A DNA stretch of 64,000 nucleotides from Pseudodesulfovibrio sp. 5S69 (GTDB taxonomy: Bacteria; Desulfobacterota; Desulfovibrionia; Desulfovibrionales; Desulfovibrionaceae): NCBI RefSeq assembly GCF_037094465.1, contig NZ_CP146609.1, positions 2,351,501 to 2,415,500 of the forward strand, given 5' to 3'. Below are positions 9,337 to 17,277 of this stretch, piece after piece. Every line of letters starts with the position of its first letter. Position 1 is the first letter of the stretch. The position numbers were made by a program, and so were the translations under genes. The notes below the pieces were generated by a model. That model had not been told where the DNA came from, did not search any database, and saw only the letters and a program-made list of their open reading frames with translations.

Positions 9337-9364
9337 GGGGAGTCGGCTCGGCTCCCCTTTTTTT
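9337..9364 (+). terminator. Terminator after the binding-protein gene
   Basis: GGGGAG (9337-9342), a short loop, CTCCCC (9352-9357) and seven T. It ends the single-gene transcript just before the convergent Crp-family gene. Confidence 0.8.
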
Positions 9365-9368
9365 GCGT

Positions 9369-10043
9369 CTAGCGTCCCTCGTCGGCCAGATCGCGCAGCC
9401 GATCGGCGTCCAGGATGGTGATCTCCCGGCCCTTGATGTTGATCAGCCCCTCGTCGGTGAACCGCTTGAAGATGCGCGACAGGGTCTCCTGGATGGTCCC
9501 GAGGTACAGGGCGATCTGGCCCTTGGGCAGGTCCAGGCGGAAGGTGTCGGAGTCGGTGGACGAGCGCAGGAGCAGGAGATGGGCGGCCACCCGGGCCGGT
9601 GTCTCCTTGAGGCTCAGGTCGTCGATCTTGTTGACCAGAATGCGCAGCCGTTGGGAGAGCATGGCCATCATCCGCATGGCCAGGTCCGGGTCGTCGCGCA
9701 GGATGTTGCGGAACCCGCTTCGCGGAAAGAACAGGGCATCGCACGGCTCCACGGCCTCGCACTGGGCCGGGAAGGTCCCGCCCTCGAAGACCGGCACCTC
9801 GCCCACGGCCTCGCCCGGACCAAACACGTGCAGAATCTGCTCCTTGCCCGCCGGGGAGGTCCGGAAGACTTTGACCCGGCCCGTGACCGGGGAATAGAAG
9901 CCGTCGGCCGGGACGTCGGCCAGGAACAGGGTCTCCCCCTTGTCGTACCGTTTCACCACGGCGAGGTCGGCCAGTTTGGCCAGTTGATCATCGGGCAGTC
10001 CCCGGAAAAAAGTCACGTCCCGTACGGCGGCCAACTTGTCCAT
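9369..10043 (-). CDS. Crp/Fnr-family transcriptional regulator
   Basis: 224 residues. Residues about 10-125 form the cyclic-nucleotide-binding-like beta barrel (FFRGLPDDQLAKLADLA; GRVKVFRTSPAGKEQILHVFGPGEAVGEV), followed by the dimer helix (FPRSGFRNILRDDPDLAMRM) and a C-terminal winged helix with recognition helix (LPKGQIALYLGTIQETLSRI, FKRFTDEGLI). There is no N-terminal cysteine set of the [4Fe-4S] FNR kind, so if it senses redox or NO it would do so by another ligand, as heme-binding members such as HcpR do (inference). It is divergent from the redox cluster that starts at 10131, and the gap contains an FNR-like palindrome, so it probably controls that cluster and itself. Confidence 0.88.
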   Translation of the reverse strand: MDKLAAVRDVTFFRGLPDDQLAKLADLAVVKRYDKGETLFLADVPADGFYSPVTGRVKVFRTSPAGKEQILHVFGPGEAVGEVPVFEGGTFPAQCEAVEPCDALFFPRSGFRNILRDDPDLAMRMMAMLSQRLRILVNKIDDLSLKETPARVAAHLLLLRSSTDSDTFRLDLPKGQIALYLGTIQETLSRIFKRFTDEGLINIKGREITILDADRLRDLADEGR

Positions 10044-10082
10044 AAAATTATTTTCTCCATATTTTCATGCGAGACGGATAAT

Positions 10083-10096
10083 TTGACCTAAGTCAT
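10083..10096 (+). promoter_or_regulatory. FNR-like operator between the Crp/Fnr gene and the redox cluster
   Basis: TTGAC (10083-10087), CTAA, GTCAT (10092-10096): the 5-4-5 layout of Crp/Fnr-family sites, one base short of a perfect palindrome. It is nested in a wider perfect 8-bp repeat, TTTGACCT (10082-10089) / AGGTCAAA (10102-10109). A GATAAT at 10077-10082 could be a -10 box. The position in a divergent gap with a Crp/Fnr gene makes an operator likely. Confidence 0.6.
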
Positions 10097-10130
10097 GGCC
10101 GAGGTCAAAAGGATTGTCCATACTGGGGCC

Positions 10131-11462
10131 ATGGAAAACGGAATTCTGAAGCCATACGGCCTGATCCTGCCCGTCGCGGCACTGCTTCTGTTCGGGGCGC
10201 ACGGCCTGCGCCAGGGTGACTTCGGTCTGGCCGCCTCCCAGGTGGCCCTGGCCGGGCTGCTCTTCGCCCGGCGAGCCTGGGCGCGTCCGGTGGCTGTGGC
10301 CGCGCTGCTCTGGGGCGGGGTGGTCTGGGCGCGGGCCACGGTGGACTTCATCGCCTTCCGCCAGGCTTTCGAGCTGCCGTGGCTGCGGCTGGCCTGGATC
10401 ATGGGCGGAGTCATCGTCCTGGACGGACTGGGTCTGATCGCCTTGATCGGCCGGAGGCTCGACGGCTGGTTCGATCGGGACAGGGAGTGGGCCGTGCCCC
10501 GCGCGGCCATGTTCCTGCTCACCGTCTTCGGGTTGGCCATGGCCCGGAGCCACGTGGACTTCCCCATCCTGCTGGCGGACCGCTACCTGTCAGGCTGGGG
10601 CTGGCTCGAAATTTTCCTGCTCGGCTGCTACGCCCAATGGGTTGGCGCGATGATGCGTACGCCCAAGGGGCACCGGACGGTCCGTCCCCGCATCTGGGGG
10701 CTGTTTTCGGCCGTATTCTTCCTGCAACTGGCTCTGGGGCTCCTGGGCATGGACCGCATGCTCATGACCGGGACCCTGCACCTCCCGGTCCCGGCCCTGA
10801 TCGCCGCCGGTCCGGTCTTTCGCGGGGGCGGGTACTTCATGCTCGTCCTGTTCGGAGCGACCCTGCTCCTGGTCGGCCCGGCATGGTGCAGCCATCTGTG
10901 CTATATCGGAGCCTGGGACGACGCCATGAGCCGTCTCGGACCGAGGCCCGCCCCGTCCAAGGCCCTGCGCATCCTGAGTCTTTGGGGCCGGGCAGGGACC
11001 CTGGTCCTGGCCGTGGGCACGGCTTTGGCCCTGCGCGCCCTCGGCGTACCGGGCGCGAGCGCCGTGCTCTTCGGGGCCGCCTTCGGGCTCGTGGGCGTGG
11101 GTGTGATGCTTTTCGTCTCGCGCAGGCGGGGCATGATGGTCCACTGCACCGCCTATTGCCCCATGGGGCTCGTGGGCAACATCTTCGGGCGCATCTCGCC
11201 CTGGCGCGTGCGCATCGACGCGGACTGCACCAGGTGCGGGGCATGCTTCACCCGCTGCCGGTACAACGCCCTGGATGAGGAGAGGGTGGCTCTGGGCCGT
11301 CCGGCCCTGTCCTGCACCCTGTGCGGCGACTGCGTGTCGGCCTGCGCGCACAAGCGGATAGGCTATGCCTTTCCCGGTCTTTCCCGTGAAACCGCCAGGG
11401 CCGCGTTCATCGTCCTGGCCGTCAGTCTCCACGCCGTGTTTCTCGGCGTGGCCAGAATATAG
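10131..11462 (+). CDS. Polytopic membrane protein with C-terminal 4Fe-4S domain (NapH/CcoG-like)
   Basis: 443 residues. About ten hydrophobic segments occupy residues 1-345, then two ferredoxin-like clusters: CTRCGACFTRC and CTLCGDCVSAC. A further cysteine set sits at membrane edges (WCSHLCYIGAWDD and HCTAYCPMGLVGN), the arrangement of NapH/NosR-type quinol-linked Fe-S proteins that pass electrons between the membrane and redox partners. The frame is open from ATG 10095, but that start lies inside the FNR-like operator; ATG 10131 is preferred. It leads a five-gene run (ferredoxin, cupin, two siroheme proteins) and is the likely electron entry point (inference). An exact family match would need a profile search. 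Confidence 0.78.
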   Translation: MENGILKPYGLILPVAALLLFGAHGLRQGDFGLAASQVALAGLLFARRAWARPVAVAALLWGGVVWARATVDFIAFRQAFELPWLRLAWIMGGVIVLDGLGLIALIGRRLDGWFDRDREWAVPRAAMFLLTVFGLAMARSHVDFPILLADRYLSGWGWLEIFLLGCYAQWVGAMMRTPKGHRTVRPRIWGLFSAVFFLQLALGLLGMDRMLMTGTLHLPVPALIAAGPVFRGGGYFMLVLFGATLLLVGPAWCSHLCYIGAWDDAMSRLGPRPAPSKALRILSLWGRAGTLVLAVGTALALRALGVPGASAVLFGAAFGLVGVGVMLFVSRRRGMMVHCTAYCPMGLVGNIFGRISPWRVRIDADCTRCGACFTRCRYNALDEERVALGRPALSCTLCGDCVSACAHKRIGYAFPGLSRETARAAFIVLAVSLHAVFLGVARI

Positions 11463-11491
11463 AACCATAAGGAAAAAGAGAGGATAGAGAA

Positions 11492-12274
11492 ATGATACAC
11501 CAGCGCAAGATGATCACCATCAACGAGGAACTGTGCAACGGCTGCGGCCAGTGCGTGCCCGCCTGCGCCGAAGGGGCCCTGGCCATCGTCGACGGCAAGG
11601 CCAAGCTGGTCAAGGAAATCTACTGCGACGGCCTGGGTGCCTGCCTGGGCGACTGCCCCACGGGCGCACTCAAGGTGGAGGTCCGCGAGGCCGCCGACTT
11701 CGACCCCGATGCCGTGACCGAGCACCTCAAGGCTCAGGGCCGCGAGGTTCCGGACCACATGCCCGAACCCGAGTCCCTGCGCCTGAATGCGCCGAAGTCT
11801 CCGGCGGGGGGCTGTCCCGGCGCGGCGCTTAAGACCATGACCCCGTGCGGGCAGGCCAACATCCCCACGGCCCAAGGCGGCGGCTCGGCCTTGTCCCACT
11901 GGCCCGTGCAGCTCCGTCTGGTGCCGCCCAACGCCCCGTTCCTCAAGAACGCGGACCTGCTCCTGACCGCGGACTGCGTGCCCGTGGCCATGCCGACCTA
12001 TCACGGCGACTACGTCCCGAACCGGGTGGTCCTCATGGGCTGTCCCAAGTTCGACAACCAGATGGAGTACGTGGAGAAGCTGGCCGGGATCATTTCGGAA
12101 AACGATCTCAACTCCATCACCGTCATGGAGATGGAGGTGCCGTGCTGTTCGTCCATGAGCGCCATCCTGAACGAGGCGGTCAAGCGGGCGGGCAAGTCCG
12201 TGCCCACTGAGCGTGTAACCGTGAGCCGCACCGGTTCCGTACTGCGGACGGTAACCTTGGAATTTGATATTTAA
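11492..12274 (+). CDS. Soluble 4Fe-4S dicluster protein
   Basis: 260 residues. The N-terminus carries a canonical cluster motif CNGCGQCVPAC and a variant second one (CDGLGACLGDCP), as in ferredoxins. The remaining ~190 residues hold further conserved-looking cysteines (GGCPGA, TPCGQ, MGCPKFDN, VPCCSSM) and no transmembrane segment. Such proteins occur in anaerobes near hybrid-cluster protein and nitrite or sulfite reductase genes; a precise reaction is unknown. It lies 29 bp after the membrane 4Fe-4S gene and 10 bp before the cupin gene. A role as electron carrier from the membrane protein to the siroheme proteins is inference. Confidence 0.8.
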   Translation: MIHQRKMITINEELCNGCGQCVPACAEGALAIVDGKAKLVKEIYCDGLGACLGDCPTGALKVEVREAADFDPDAVTEHLKAQGREVPDHMPEPESLRLNAPKSPAGGCPGAALKTMTPCGQANIPTAQGGGSALSHWPVQLRLVPPNAPFLKNADLLLTADCVPVAMPTYHGDYVPNRVVLMGCPKFDNQMEYVEKLAGIISENDLNSITVMEMEVPCCSSMSAILNEAVKRAGKSVPTERVTVSRTGSVLRTVTLEFDI

Positions 12275-12284
12275 GGAGTATCCT

Positions 12285-12602
12285 ATGAAGAAGATTGAAT
12301 TGTTTGAAGTTCATGGGTTCAAGGATTTAACCTTTTCGAACTATCTGGTACATGAGTCCGAGTTCATGAAGGTGATCAATTTCAACTTCCGGGCCGGGCA
12401 GAAGCTGCCCGTGCACTCCCACGACCTGGAAGGGGAGTTGACTTTGACGATTCTTGAGGGCGAGGGTGAGTTTCTGGGCGCGGACGGCGCGGCCATGCCC
12501 GCCCGTCCCGGCGACGTGCTGGTCTCCCAAATAGCCGAACCCCACGGCGTCCGGGCGATCACCGACATGCGGGTCCTCGTAACCATAGCCCCTCCGATCT
12601 GA
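12285..12602 (+). CDS. Small cupin-domain protein
   Basis: 105 residues, a single cupin barrel: motif 1 FRAGQKLPVHSHDLEGELT contributes H, H and E ligands, motif 2 is PARPGDVLVSQIAEPHGVRA. Such small cupins bind a metal and may sense or bind a small molecule. ATG 12285 follows AAGGAG by 6 bases; the upstream ATG 12264 overlaps the previous gene and has no site. The stop is one base before the next gene's ATG, so translation is coupled with the first siroheme protein. Confidence 0.85.
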   Translation: MKKIELFEVHGFKDLTFSNYLVHESEFMKVINFNFRAGQKLPVHSHDLEGELTLTILEGEGEFLGADGAAMPARPGDVLVSQIAEPHGVRAITDMRVLVTIAPPI

Positions 12603-12603
12603 T

Positions 12604-13272
12604 ATGGACATTAAAGAATACATCGACACGCTCCCCTTGAAGGCCGTCCGGCCCCGGGCCGACGGTACGTACACCGTGATCCCGCGCATGCATGGCGGGA
12701 TATTGGACGCCGAACAGCTGACCGCCATCACCAAGGTGGTGCAGGACAACGGCCTGCCCCAGGTGCGCATCACCGCCGGGCAGCAACTGCTCATCGACAG
12801 CGTGCCCGAGGACAGGCTTGAGGCCGTGATCGAGGCCCTGGGCGCGGTGGGCGCTGCCTACCGGCACAAGGCGCTGGGCTGCCTCGGGACCGCCGGGTGC
12901 AAGCTGGGTCAGCAGGATTCTCAGTCTGTGGCCGTCCGGCTCTCCGAGTTGCTCGAGACCTTCACTATGCCGACCAAGGTCAAGGCGGGCGTCTCGGGCT
13001 GCTCCATGTGCTGTTCCGAGTCCATGGTCCGCGATGTGGGCCTGATAGGCCGCAAGCGCGGCTGGACCGTCGTTTTCGGCGGCAACGCGGGCAAACGGGT
13101 CCGCCAGGGCGACGTGCTGGCCGAGGACGTCTCCGAGGACGAGGCCTTCGCCATTCTGGGGCGGGCGCTTGCATTATACGCGGAGAATGGCAAAAAGAAG
13201 GAGCGGACCGCCCGGTTCGTGGAACGGGTCGGCCTCGACGCGGTCAGGGAAGCCGCGTTCAACGAGCGCTGA
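12604..13272 (+). CDS. Small siroheme/4Fe-4S protein, low-molecular-mass sulfite reductase type (paralogue 1)
   Basis: 222 residues, one nitrite/sulfite reductase repeat: a ferredoxin-like half (YTVIPRMHGGILDAEQLTAI) and the 4Fe-4S/siroheme half with C-x5-C (CLGTAGC) and C-x3-C (CSMCC) ligands. This matches in size and layout the 218-residue assimilatory-type sulfite reductase of Desulfovibrio vulgaris. Substrate may be sulfite or nitrite. It has no own Shine-Dalgarno sequence and begins one base after the cupin stop. It is clearly related to the next gene, with the same motif order. Confidence 0.86.
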   Translation: MDIKEYIDTLPLKAVRPRADGTYTVIPRMHGGILDAEQLTAITKVVQDNGLPQVRITAGQQLLIDSVPEDRLEAVIEALGAVGAAYRHKALGCLGTAGCKLGQQDSQSVAVRLSELLETFTMPTKVKAGVSGCSMCCSESMVRDVGLIGRKRGWTVVFGGNAGKRVRQGDVLAEDVSEDEAFAILGRALALYAENGKKKERTARFVERVGLDAVREAAFNER

Positions 13273-13295
13273 CCGCAGCGAAAAGGAGGTTTGCC

Positions 13296-13952
13296 ATGGC
13301 GGATGAAACCCCCAAGGGTGCGATCCTGCAACGCGACAAGAAGACCTACGCTATCGTGCCCAGGACTCCGGTGGGGCTGGTCACTCCGGACGTCCTCGAG
13401 GCCATCGCCAGGGTGGGCCGCAAGTTCGAGATACCGATCATCAAGATCACCTCGGGCCAGCGCATCGCCCTGGTCGGGCTCGAAAAGGAGCAAGTGGACC
13501 AGGTCTGGGATGACCTCAAGATGGACATCGGCCCGGCCGTGGGGCTGTGCGTCCACTACGTGCAGGCCTGCCCCGGCACCTCGGTGTGCAAGTTCGGCGT
13601 GCGCGACTCCCTGGGGCTCGGCCTGGAGTTGGAGGAGATGTTCGTTGGCGCGGAGTTGCCCGCAAAGCTCAAGGTCGGCGTGTCCGGCTGCCCCATGTGC
13701 TGTGCCGAGAGCTACGTACGGGACGTGGGCCTTATCGGCAAGCCCAAGGGATGGACCATGGTGGTCGGCGGCAATGCCTCGGGCAAGCCGCGCATCGCCG
13801 ACGAGGTGGCCGAGAACCTGACCCGCGAAGAGGCCGTGGAGCTGGTCCGCCGCTTCCTGGACTATTACCGCGAAAACGGCGGCAAGCGCATGCGCGCGGC
13901 CAGGATGCTCCAAAAGGTCGGCATCGACGCCGTCAAGGCGGCCATCCTCTGA
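13296..13952 (+). CDS. Small siroheme/4Fe-4S protein, low-molecular-mass sulfite reductase type (paralogue 2)
   Basis: 218 residues, exactly the length of the Desulfovibrio vulgaris low-spin sulfite reductase. Ligand motifs C-x5-C (CPGTSVC) and C-x3-C (CPMCC) are intact, with the substrate-side stretch ITSGQRIALVGL and VHYVQACPG before them. The start follows a perfect AGGAGG (spacing about 6), so unlike paralogue 1 it can be translated independently. The frame is open further upstream to 12897, but that part overlaps paralogue 1 in another frame. Two tandem copies in one operon suggest a division of labour or a hetero-oligomer (inference). Confidence 0.88.
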   Translation: MADETPKGAILQRDKKTYAIVPRTPVGLVTPDVLEAIARVGRKFEIPIIKITSGQRIALVGLEKEQVDQVWDDLKMDIGPAVGLCVHYVQACPGTSVCKFGVRDSLGLGLELEEMFVGAELPAKLKVGVSGCPMCCAESYVRDVGLIGKPKGWTMVVGGNASGKPRIADEVAENLTREEAVELVRRFLDYYRENGGKRMRAARMLQKVGIDAVKAAIL

Positions 13953-13974
13953 TCCGGCGGGCATACTGCGAAAG

Positions 13975-14015
13975 GGCGGGCGACTGCGGGTTTCCGCGGC
14001 CGCCCGCCGTTTGTT
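13975..14015 (+). terminator. Terminator of the siroheme protein operon
   Basis: GGCGGGCG (13975-13982) pairs with CGCCCGCC (14001-14008), with an inner GCGG/CCGC stem, then GTTTGTT. It separates the cluster from trkA. Confidence 0.75.
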
Positions 14016-14117
14016 AACGGCCGGATATCATTGGGCCGATCCGGTCGGTGCGGTGTTGCGCTGGCACGAAAACATGGGTAGAGATAGACTGGTTTCCACT
14101 CAATGAAGGAGCGTCAT

Positions 14118-15485
14118 TTGCGGGTCATCATCATAGGCGCCGGTGAGGTCGGCTACCACCTCGCCCAGCGGCTGGCGGTGGAGAACAAGGAAGTCGTGGT
14201 CGTGGACACCAGCGACGAGGCTCTGCGCAAGGTCGCGGAGAGTTCGGACGTCCAGACCATCAAGGGCTCGGGGTCCAGTCCCAGAGTCCTCGAACAGGCC
14301 GGCATTGCCGAGGCCGACATCTTTCTGGCCGTGACCGACTCCGACGAGATCAATCTCATCAGTTGTTACTACGCCAACATGCTCAGCGACGGCGTGACCA
14401 AGCTGGCCCGTATCCGCAGCGAAATGTATACGGATTATGGGCACCTGCTCACCGAGCGCGGGGCCAATATCACCAAGATCATCAATCCCGACGAGGAGGT
14501 GGTCAACTCGGTGCTGCGGCTCATGAGCGCGCCCGGCGCGGTGGAGATCAACGAGTTCGCGGGCGGCAAGATCCGGCTCATCGGCCTCCATCTGCCGGAC
14601 CACAGCCCGATCATGGGCAGCCAGCTCATCCATCTGCGCGACAAGATCGGCGACGACCTGGGGCTGGTCATCGCGGCCATCGTGCGCAACGACAAGCTGA
14701 TCATCCCCAGCGGCCTGGACGTGCTCAAAAAGGGCGACCTGGCCTATTTCGTCTGCGACATCCGCGACCAGGAGGAGATCATGGCCCGCCTGGGTGTGGC
14801 CGACGATCCGGTGCGCAAGGTCCTGATCATCGGCGGCGGCAACATCGGCTTCCGTCTGGCCAAGGCCCTGGACAACAAGTACTACCACACCCGGCTCCTG
14901 GAGAACCGCCAGAAGCGTTGCGAGTATCTGTCCGAGCACCTGGACCGGCCCATCGTGCTCATGGGCGACTCCACGGACCAGGAGATCCTGCGCGAGGAGA
15001 ACATCCAGGACATGGACATGGTCATCGCCGTGACCGGCGATGAGGAGACCAATATCCTGTCCTGCCTGTTGGCCAAATCCCTCGGGGCACGGCGTACGGT
15101 AACGCGCGTCAACAATTTCGGGTACATGCCGCTCATCGAGCCCATCGGCATCGACTACGTGGTCTGCCCCAGGCTATCGGCCATCAATTCCCTGCTGCAT
15201 TTCATCCGGCGGGGCAGAATCATCTCCTCGGTGTCCATCAAGGGCGAGGAGGCCGAGGCGCTCGAGGCCGTGGCCCAGGAGGACTCCCCCATCGTGGGCA
15301 AGGCGGTCAAGGACCTCGGGTTTCCCCGGGGAAGCCTGGTCCTGTGCTTCCAGCGCGGCGACGAGGTCGTCATCCCTCGCGGCGACTCCGTGGTCCGGCC
15401 CAACGACCGGCTGATCATCATCTCCACCCGCCAGAACATCTCCAAGGTGGAGCGGGTCCTGACCACCAAGGTGGAGTTCTTCTAG
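14118..15485 (+). CDS. trkA: Trk potassium uptake regulatory protein TrkA
   Basis: Cytoplasmic NAD-binding gating subunit of the Trk K+ channel. Two RCK repeats are visible: RVIIIGAGEVGYHLAQRL and RKVLIIGGGNIGFRLAKAL, each a Rossmann fold followed by a TrkA_C domain. The open frame starts at ATG 14103, but AAGGAG lies at 14106-14111 inside that extension and exactly 6 bases before TTG 14118, which gives the usual start RVIIIGAGEVG; I therefore prefer TTG 14118. 455 residues, full length. The stop abuts the trkH ATG. Confidence 0.94.
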   Translation: MRVIIIGAGEVGYHLAQRLAVENKEVVVVDTSDEALRKVAESSDVQTIKGSGSSPRVLEQAGIAEADIFLAVTDSDEINLISCYYANMLSDGVTKLARIRSEMYTDYGHLLTERGANITKIINPDEEVVNSVLRLMSAPGAVEINEFAGGKIRLIGLHLPDHSPIMGSQLIHLRDKIGDDLGLVIAAIVRNDKLIIPSGLDVLKKGDLAYFVCDIRDQEEIMARLGVADDPVRKVLIIGGGNIGFRLAKALDNKYYHTRLLENRQKRCEYLSEHLDRPIVLMGDSTDQEILREENIQDMDMVIAVTGDEETNILSCLLAKSLGARRTVTRVNNFGYMPLIEPIGIDYVVCPRLSAINSLLHFIRRGRIISSVSIKGEEAEALEAVAQEDSPIVGKAVKDLGFPRGSLVLCFQRGDEVVIPRGDSVVRPNDRLIIISTRQNISKVERVLTTKVEFF

Positions 15486-16943
15486 ATGCGCTGGCGCTAC
15501 GTCCTGCACGTCATCGGGGCGTTGGTGGCCTGTGTCGGCCTGACCATGGCCTTTCCCCTGGCCTGGGGGCTCTATTACCGCGACGGCACGGCCACGCCCC
15601 TGGCTATGTCCATGACCATTACGGTCCTGATGGGCGGGACCGCCTTTTTGGTCTTCCGCGACCGCTCGCACAAGGCCTCGATCATGACCCACCGCGAGGG
15701 CATGGCCATCGTGGCGCTCGGCTGGTTCGCGGCCGGGGGCTTCGGCGGGCTGCCGTTTTGGCTGGGCGGAACCTTCGAGTCCGTGGTGGACTGCGTGTTC
15801 GAGTCCCTGTCCGGGTTCAGCACCACCGGATCGTCCGTGCTGGCCGACATCGAGGCCGTGCCGCGTGGGCTGCTCTTCTGGCGCAGCCTGACCCACTGGC
15901 TCGGCGGCATGGGCATCATCGTCCTGTCCCTGGCCATCCTGCCGTTTCTCGGCGTGGGCGGCATGCAGCTCTACAAGGCCGAGGTGCCGGGCCCGTCCCC
16001 GGACAAGCTCAAGCCGCGCATCAAGGACACGGCCATGACCCTGTGGAAGGTCTATCTGTTGTTCAGCGCGGCCGAGACCGTGCTGCTCATGTTCGGGGGC
16101 ATGGACCTGTTCGACGCCTTGTGCCATACCTTCGGGACCATGGCCACGGGCGGGTTCTCCACCAGGAACGCCTCGGTGGCCGGGTTCAATTCCGCGTACA
16201 TAGACTACGTCATCACCGTGTTCATGCTCATCGCGGGCGTGAATTTCTCCCTGCACTACCTGGTCCTCAAGTGGAAGCCGTCGGCCATGCTCAAGGATCC
16301 GGAATTCCGGGTCTTTGCGGGCATGGTTCTGGCCTTCGTGGTTATCCTGACCATCACCGTCCTCGTTGCGGGGAACTACGACAACCCGGCCGACGCGGTA
16401 CGCTACACTTCGTTCCAGGTGGCCTCCATCCTGACCACCACCGGGTTCGCCACGGCGGACTACGAGCTGTGGCCCGGCCTGGCCCAGGCCATCCTGCTGT
16501 TCTGCATGTTCGTGGGCGGGTGCGCAGGGTCCACGGGCGGCGGCATGAAGGTCATGCGCATCATGCTGCTCTTCAAGCAATCCTACCAGGAACTCTTCCG
16601 GCTCATCCACCCGCGCTCGGTAAGCCACGTCAAGATGGGCCGCACCGTGGTCAAGGACGACGTCATCAGCGGGGTCTGGGGCTTCGCCTTCCTGTGGGTG
16701 GGGCTGCTCGTCCTGGCCGCCTTCGTGGTCGCCTCCACGGGCGTGGACGTAGTCACCTCCTTTGCCGCGTCGCTCGCCTGTATCGGCAACATCGGCCCCG
16801 GCATCGGCGGGGTGGGGCCCACGGACAACTTCGCCTGGATGCCGGACACGGCCAAGTGGGTCTTGACCTTCTGCATGGTCCTGGGACGGCTGGAAATCTA
16901 CACCGTCATCATCCTCTTCGTGCCCGAGTTCTGGCGCAAATAG
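15486..16943 (+). CDS. trkH: Trk potassium uptake channel TrkH
   Basis: 485-residue integral membrane K+ channel subunit. Four pore-loop repeats with selectivity-filter sequences are visible: SGFSTTGSS, GTMATGGFSTR, ILTTTGFATAD and CIGNIGPGIGG. It starts on the base after the trkA stop, so the two subunits are made from one mRNA. A short GGCG/CGCC hairpin follows at 16947-16960, too weak to call a terminator with confidence. Confidence 0.96.
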   Translation: MRWRYVLHVIGALVACVGLTMAFPLAWGLYYRDGTATPLAMSMTITVLMGGTAFLVFRDRSHKASIMTHREGMAIVALGWFAAGGFGGLPFWLGGTFESVVDCVFESLSGFSTTGSSVLADIEAVPRGLLFWRSLTHWLGGMGIIVLSLAILPFLGVGGMQLYKAEVPGPSPDKLKPRIKDTAMTLWKVYLLFSAAETVLLMFGGMDLFDALCHTFGTMATGGFSTRNASVAGFNSAYIDYVITVFMLIAGVNFSLHYLVLKWKPSAMLKDPEFRVFAGMVLAFVVILTITVLVAGNYDNPADAVRYTSFQVASILTTTGFATADYELWPGLAQAILLFCMFVGGCAGSTGGGMKVMRIMLLFKQSYQELFRLIHPRSVSHVKMGRTVVKDDVISGVWGFAFLWVGLLVLAAFVVASTGVDVVTSFAASLACIGNIGPGIGGVGPTDNFAWMPDTAKWVLTFCMVLGRLEIYTVIILFVPEFWRK

Positions 16944-16984
16944 CCCGGCGGGAACCCGCCGTTTCCATCAAAACTGCGCCATTA

Positions 16985-17009
16985 AAAGTCTAGATATTCT
17001 CTAGACTTT
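16985..17009. repeat. Perfect 10-bp inverted repeat downstream of trkH
   Basis: AAAGTCTAGA (16985-16994), five-base loop, TCTAGACTTT (17000-17009). It is AT-rich and lacks a long T run, so it may be a weak terminator of trkAH or a protein-binding site for what follows. Confidence 0.6.
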
Positions 17010-17040
17010 ATCCAGGCTCGTTGTCCCACAACGGTCTACG

Positions 17041-17250
17041 GGCGACGGCGGGAGAGATAGCCTTTGCTTCCTTCAAACGCGTCATCTGGACGTGAAGGAA
17101 GCCCGCAGAGGGCGGAAGAGAGGCCGCAAGCTGGTGAAACAACCGGGGAGACGGTTGGTTGCGGACAGGAACTAGGCGGGTGCGGCTGCCTCGTCACGGC
17201 AATTCAGCGTCAAAAAAAACCGCGCCGTCCGGAGGGACGGCGCGGGTCGT
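17041..17250 (+). ncRNA. Possible structured RNA in the trkH-nadB convergent gap
   Basis: No gene fits the 334 bases between trkH and nadB. The segment can form nested hairpins: GCTTCCTTC (17066-17074) with GAAGGAAGC (17094-17102), CCGC/GCGG just after it, and CCGCAA...TTGCGG enclosing CAACC/GGTTG around 17123-17166. It ends at a strong GC hairpin (17220-17245) followed by GTCGTTTTG, which could end a plus-strand RNA. I recognise no known riboswitch or small-RNA family, and expression is unproven. Confidence 0.3.
17212..17245 (-). terminator. Terminator of the nadCAB operon
   Basis: On the minus strand: an 11-bp perfect stem (17220-17230 with 17235-17245, GC-rich) and then eight T (17212-17219). 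It follows the nadB stop by about 33 bases. Confidence 0.88.
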
Positions 17251-17277
17251 TTTGCTGTCTCAAGGCGCTTGCGCGGA

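Noticed and set aside
12897..13295. N-terminal extension of the second siroheme protein by 133 codons
   Set aside because: It overlaps paralogue 1 in another frame; the AGGAGG-preceded ATG at 13296 gives exactly the family length.
14060..14080. TGGCACG before trkA as a possible sigma-54 promoter
   Set aside because: The -24-like box is present but no GC-containing -12 element (TTGC) follows at the right distance.
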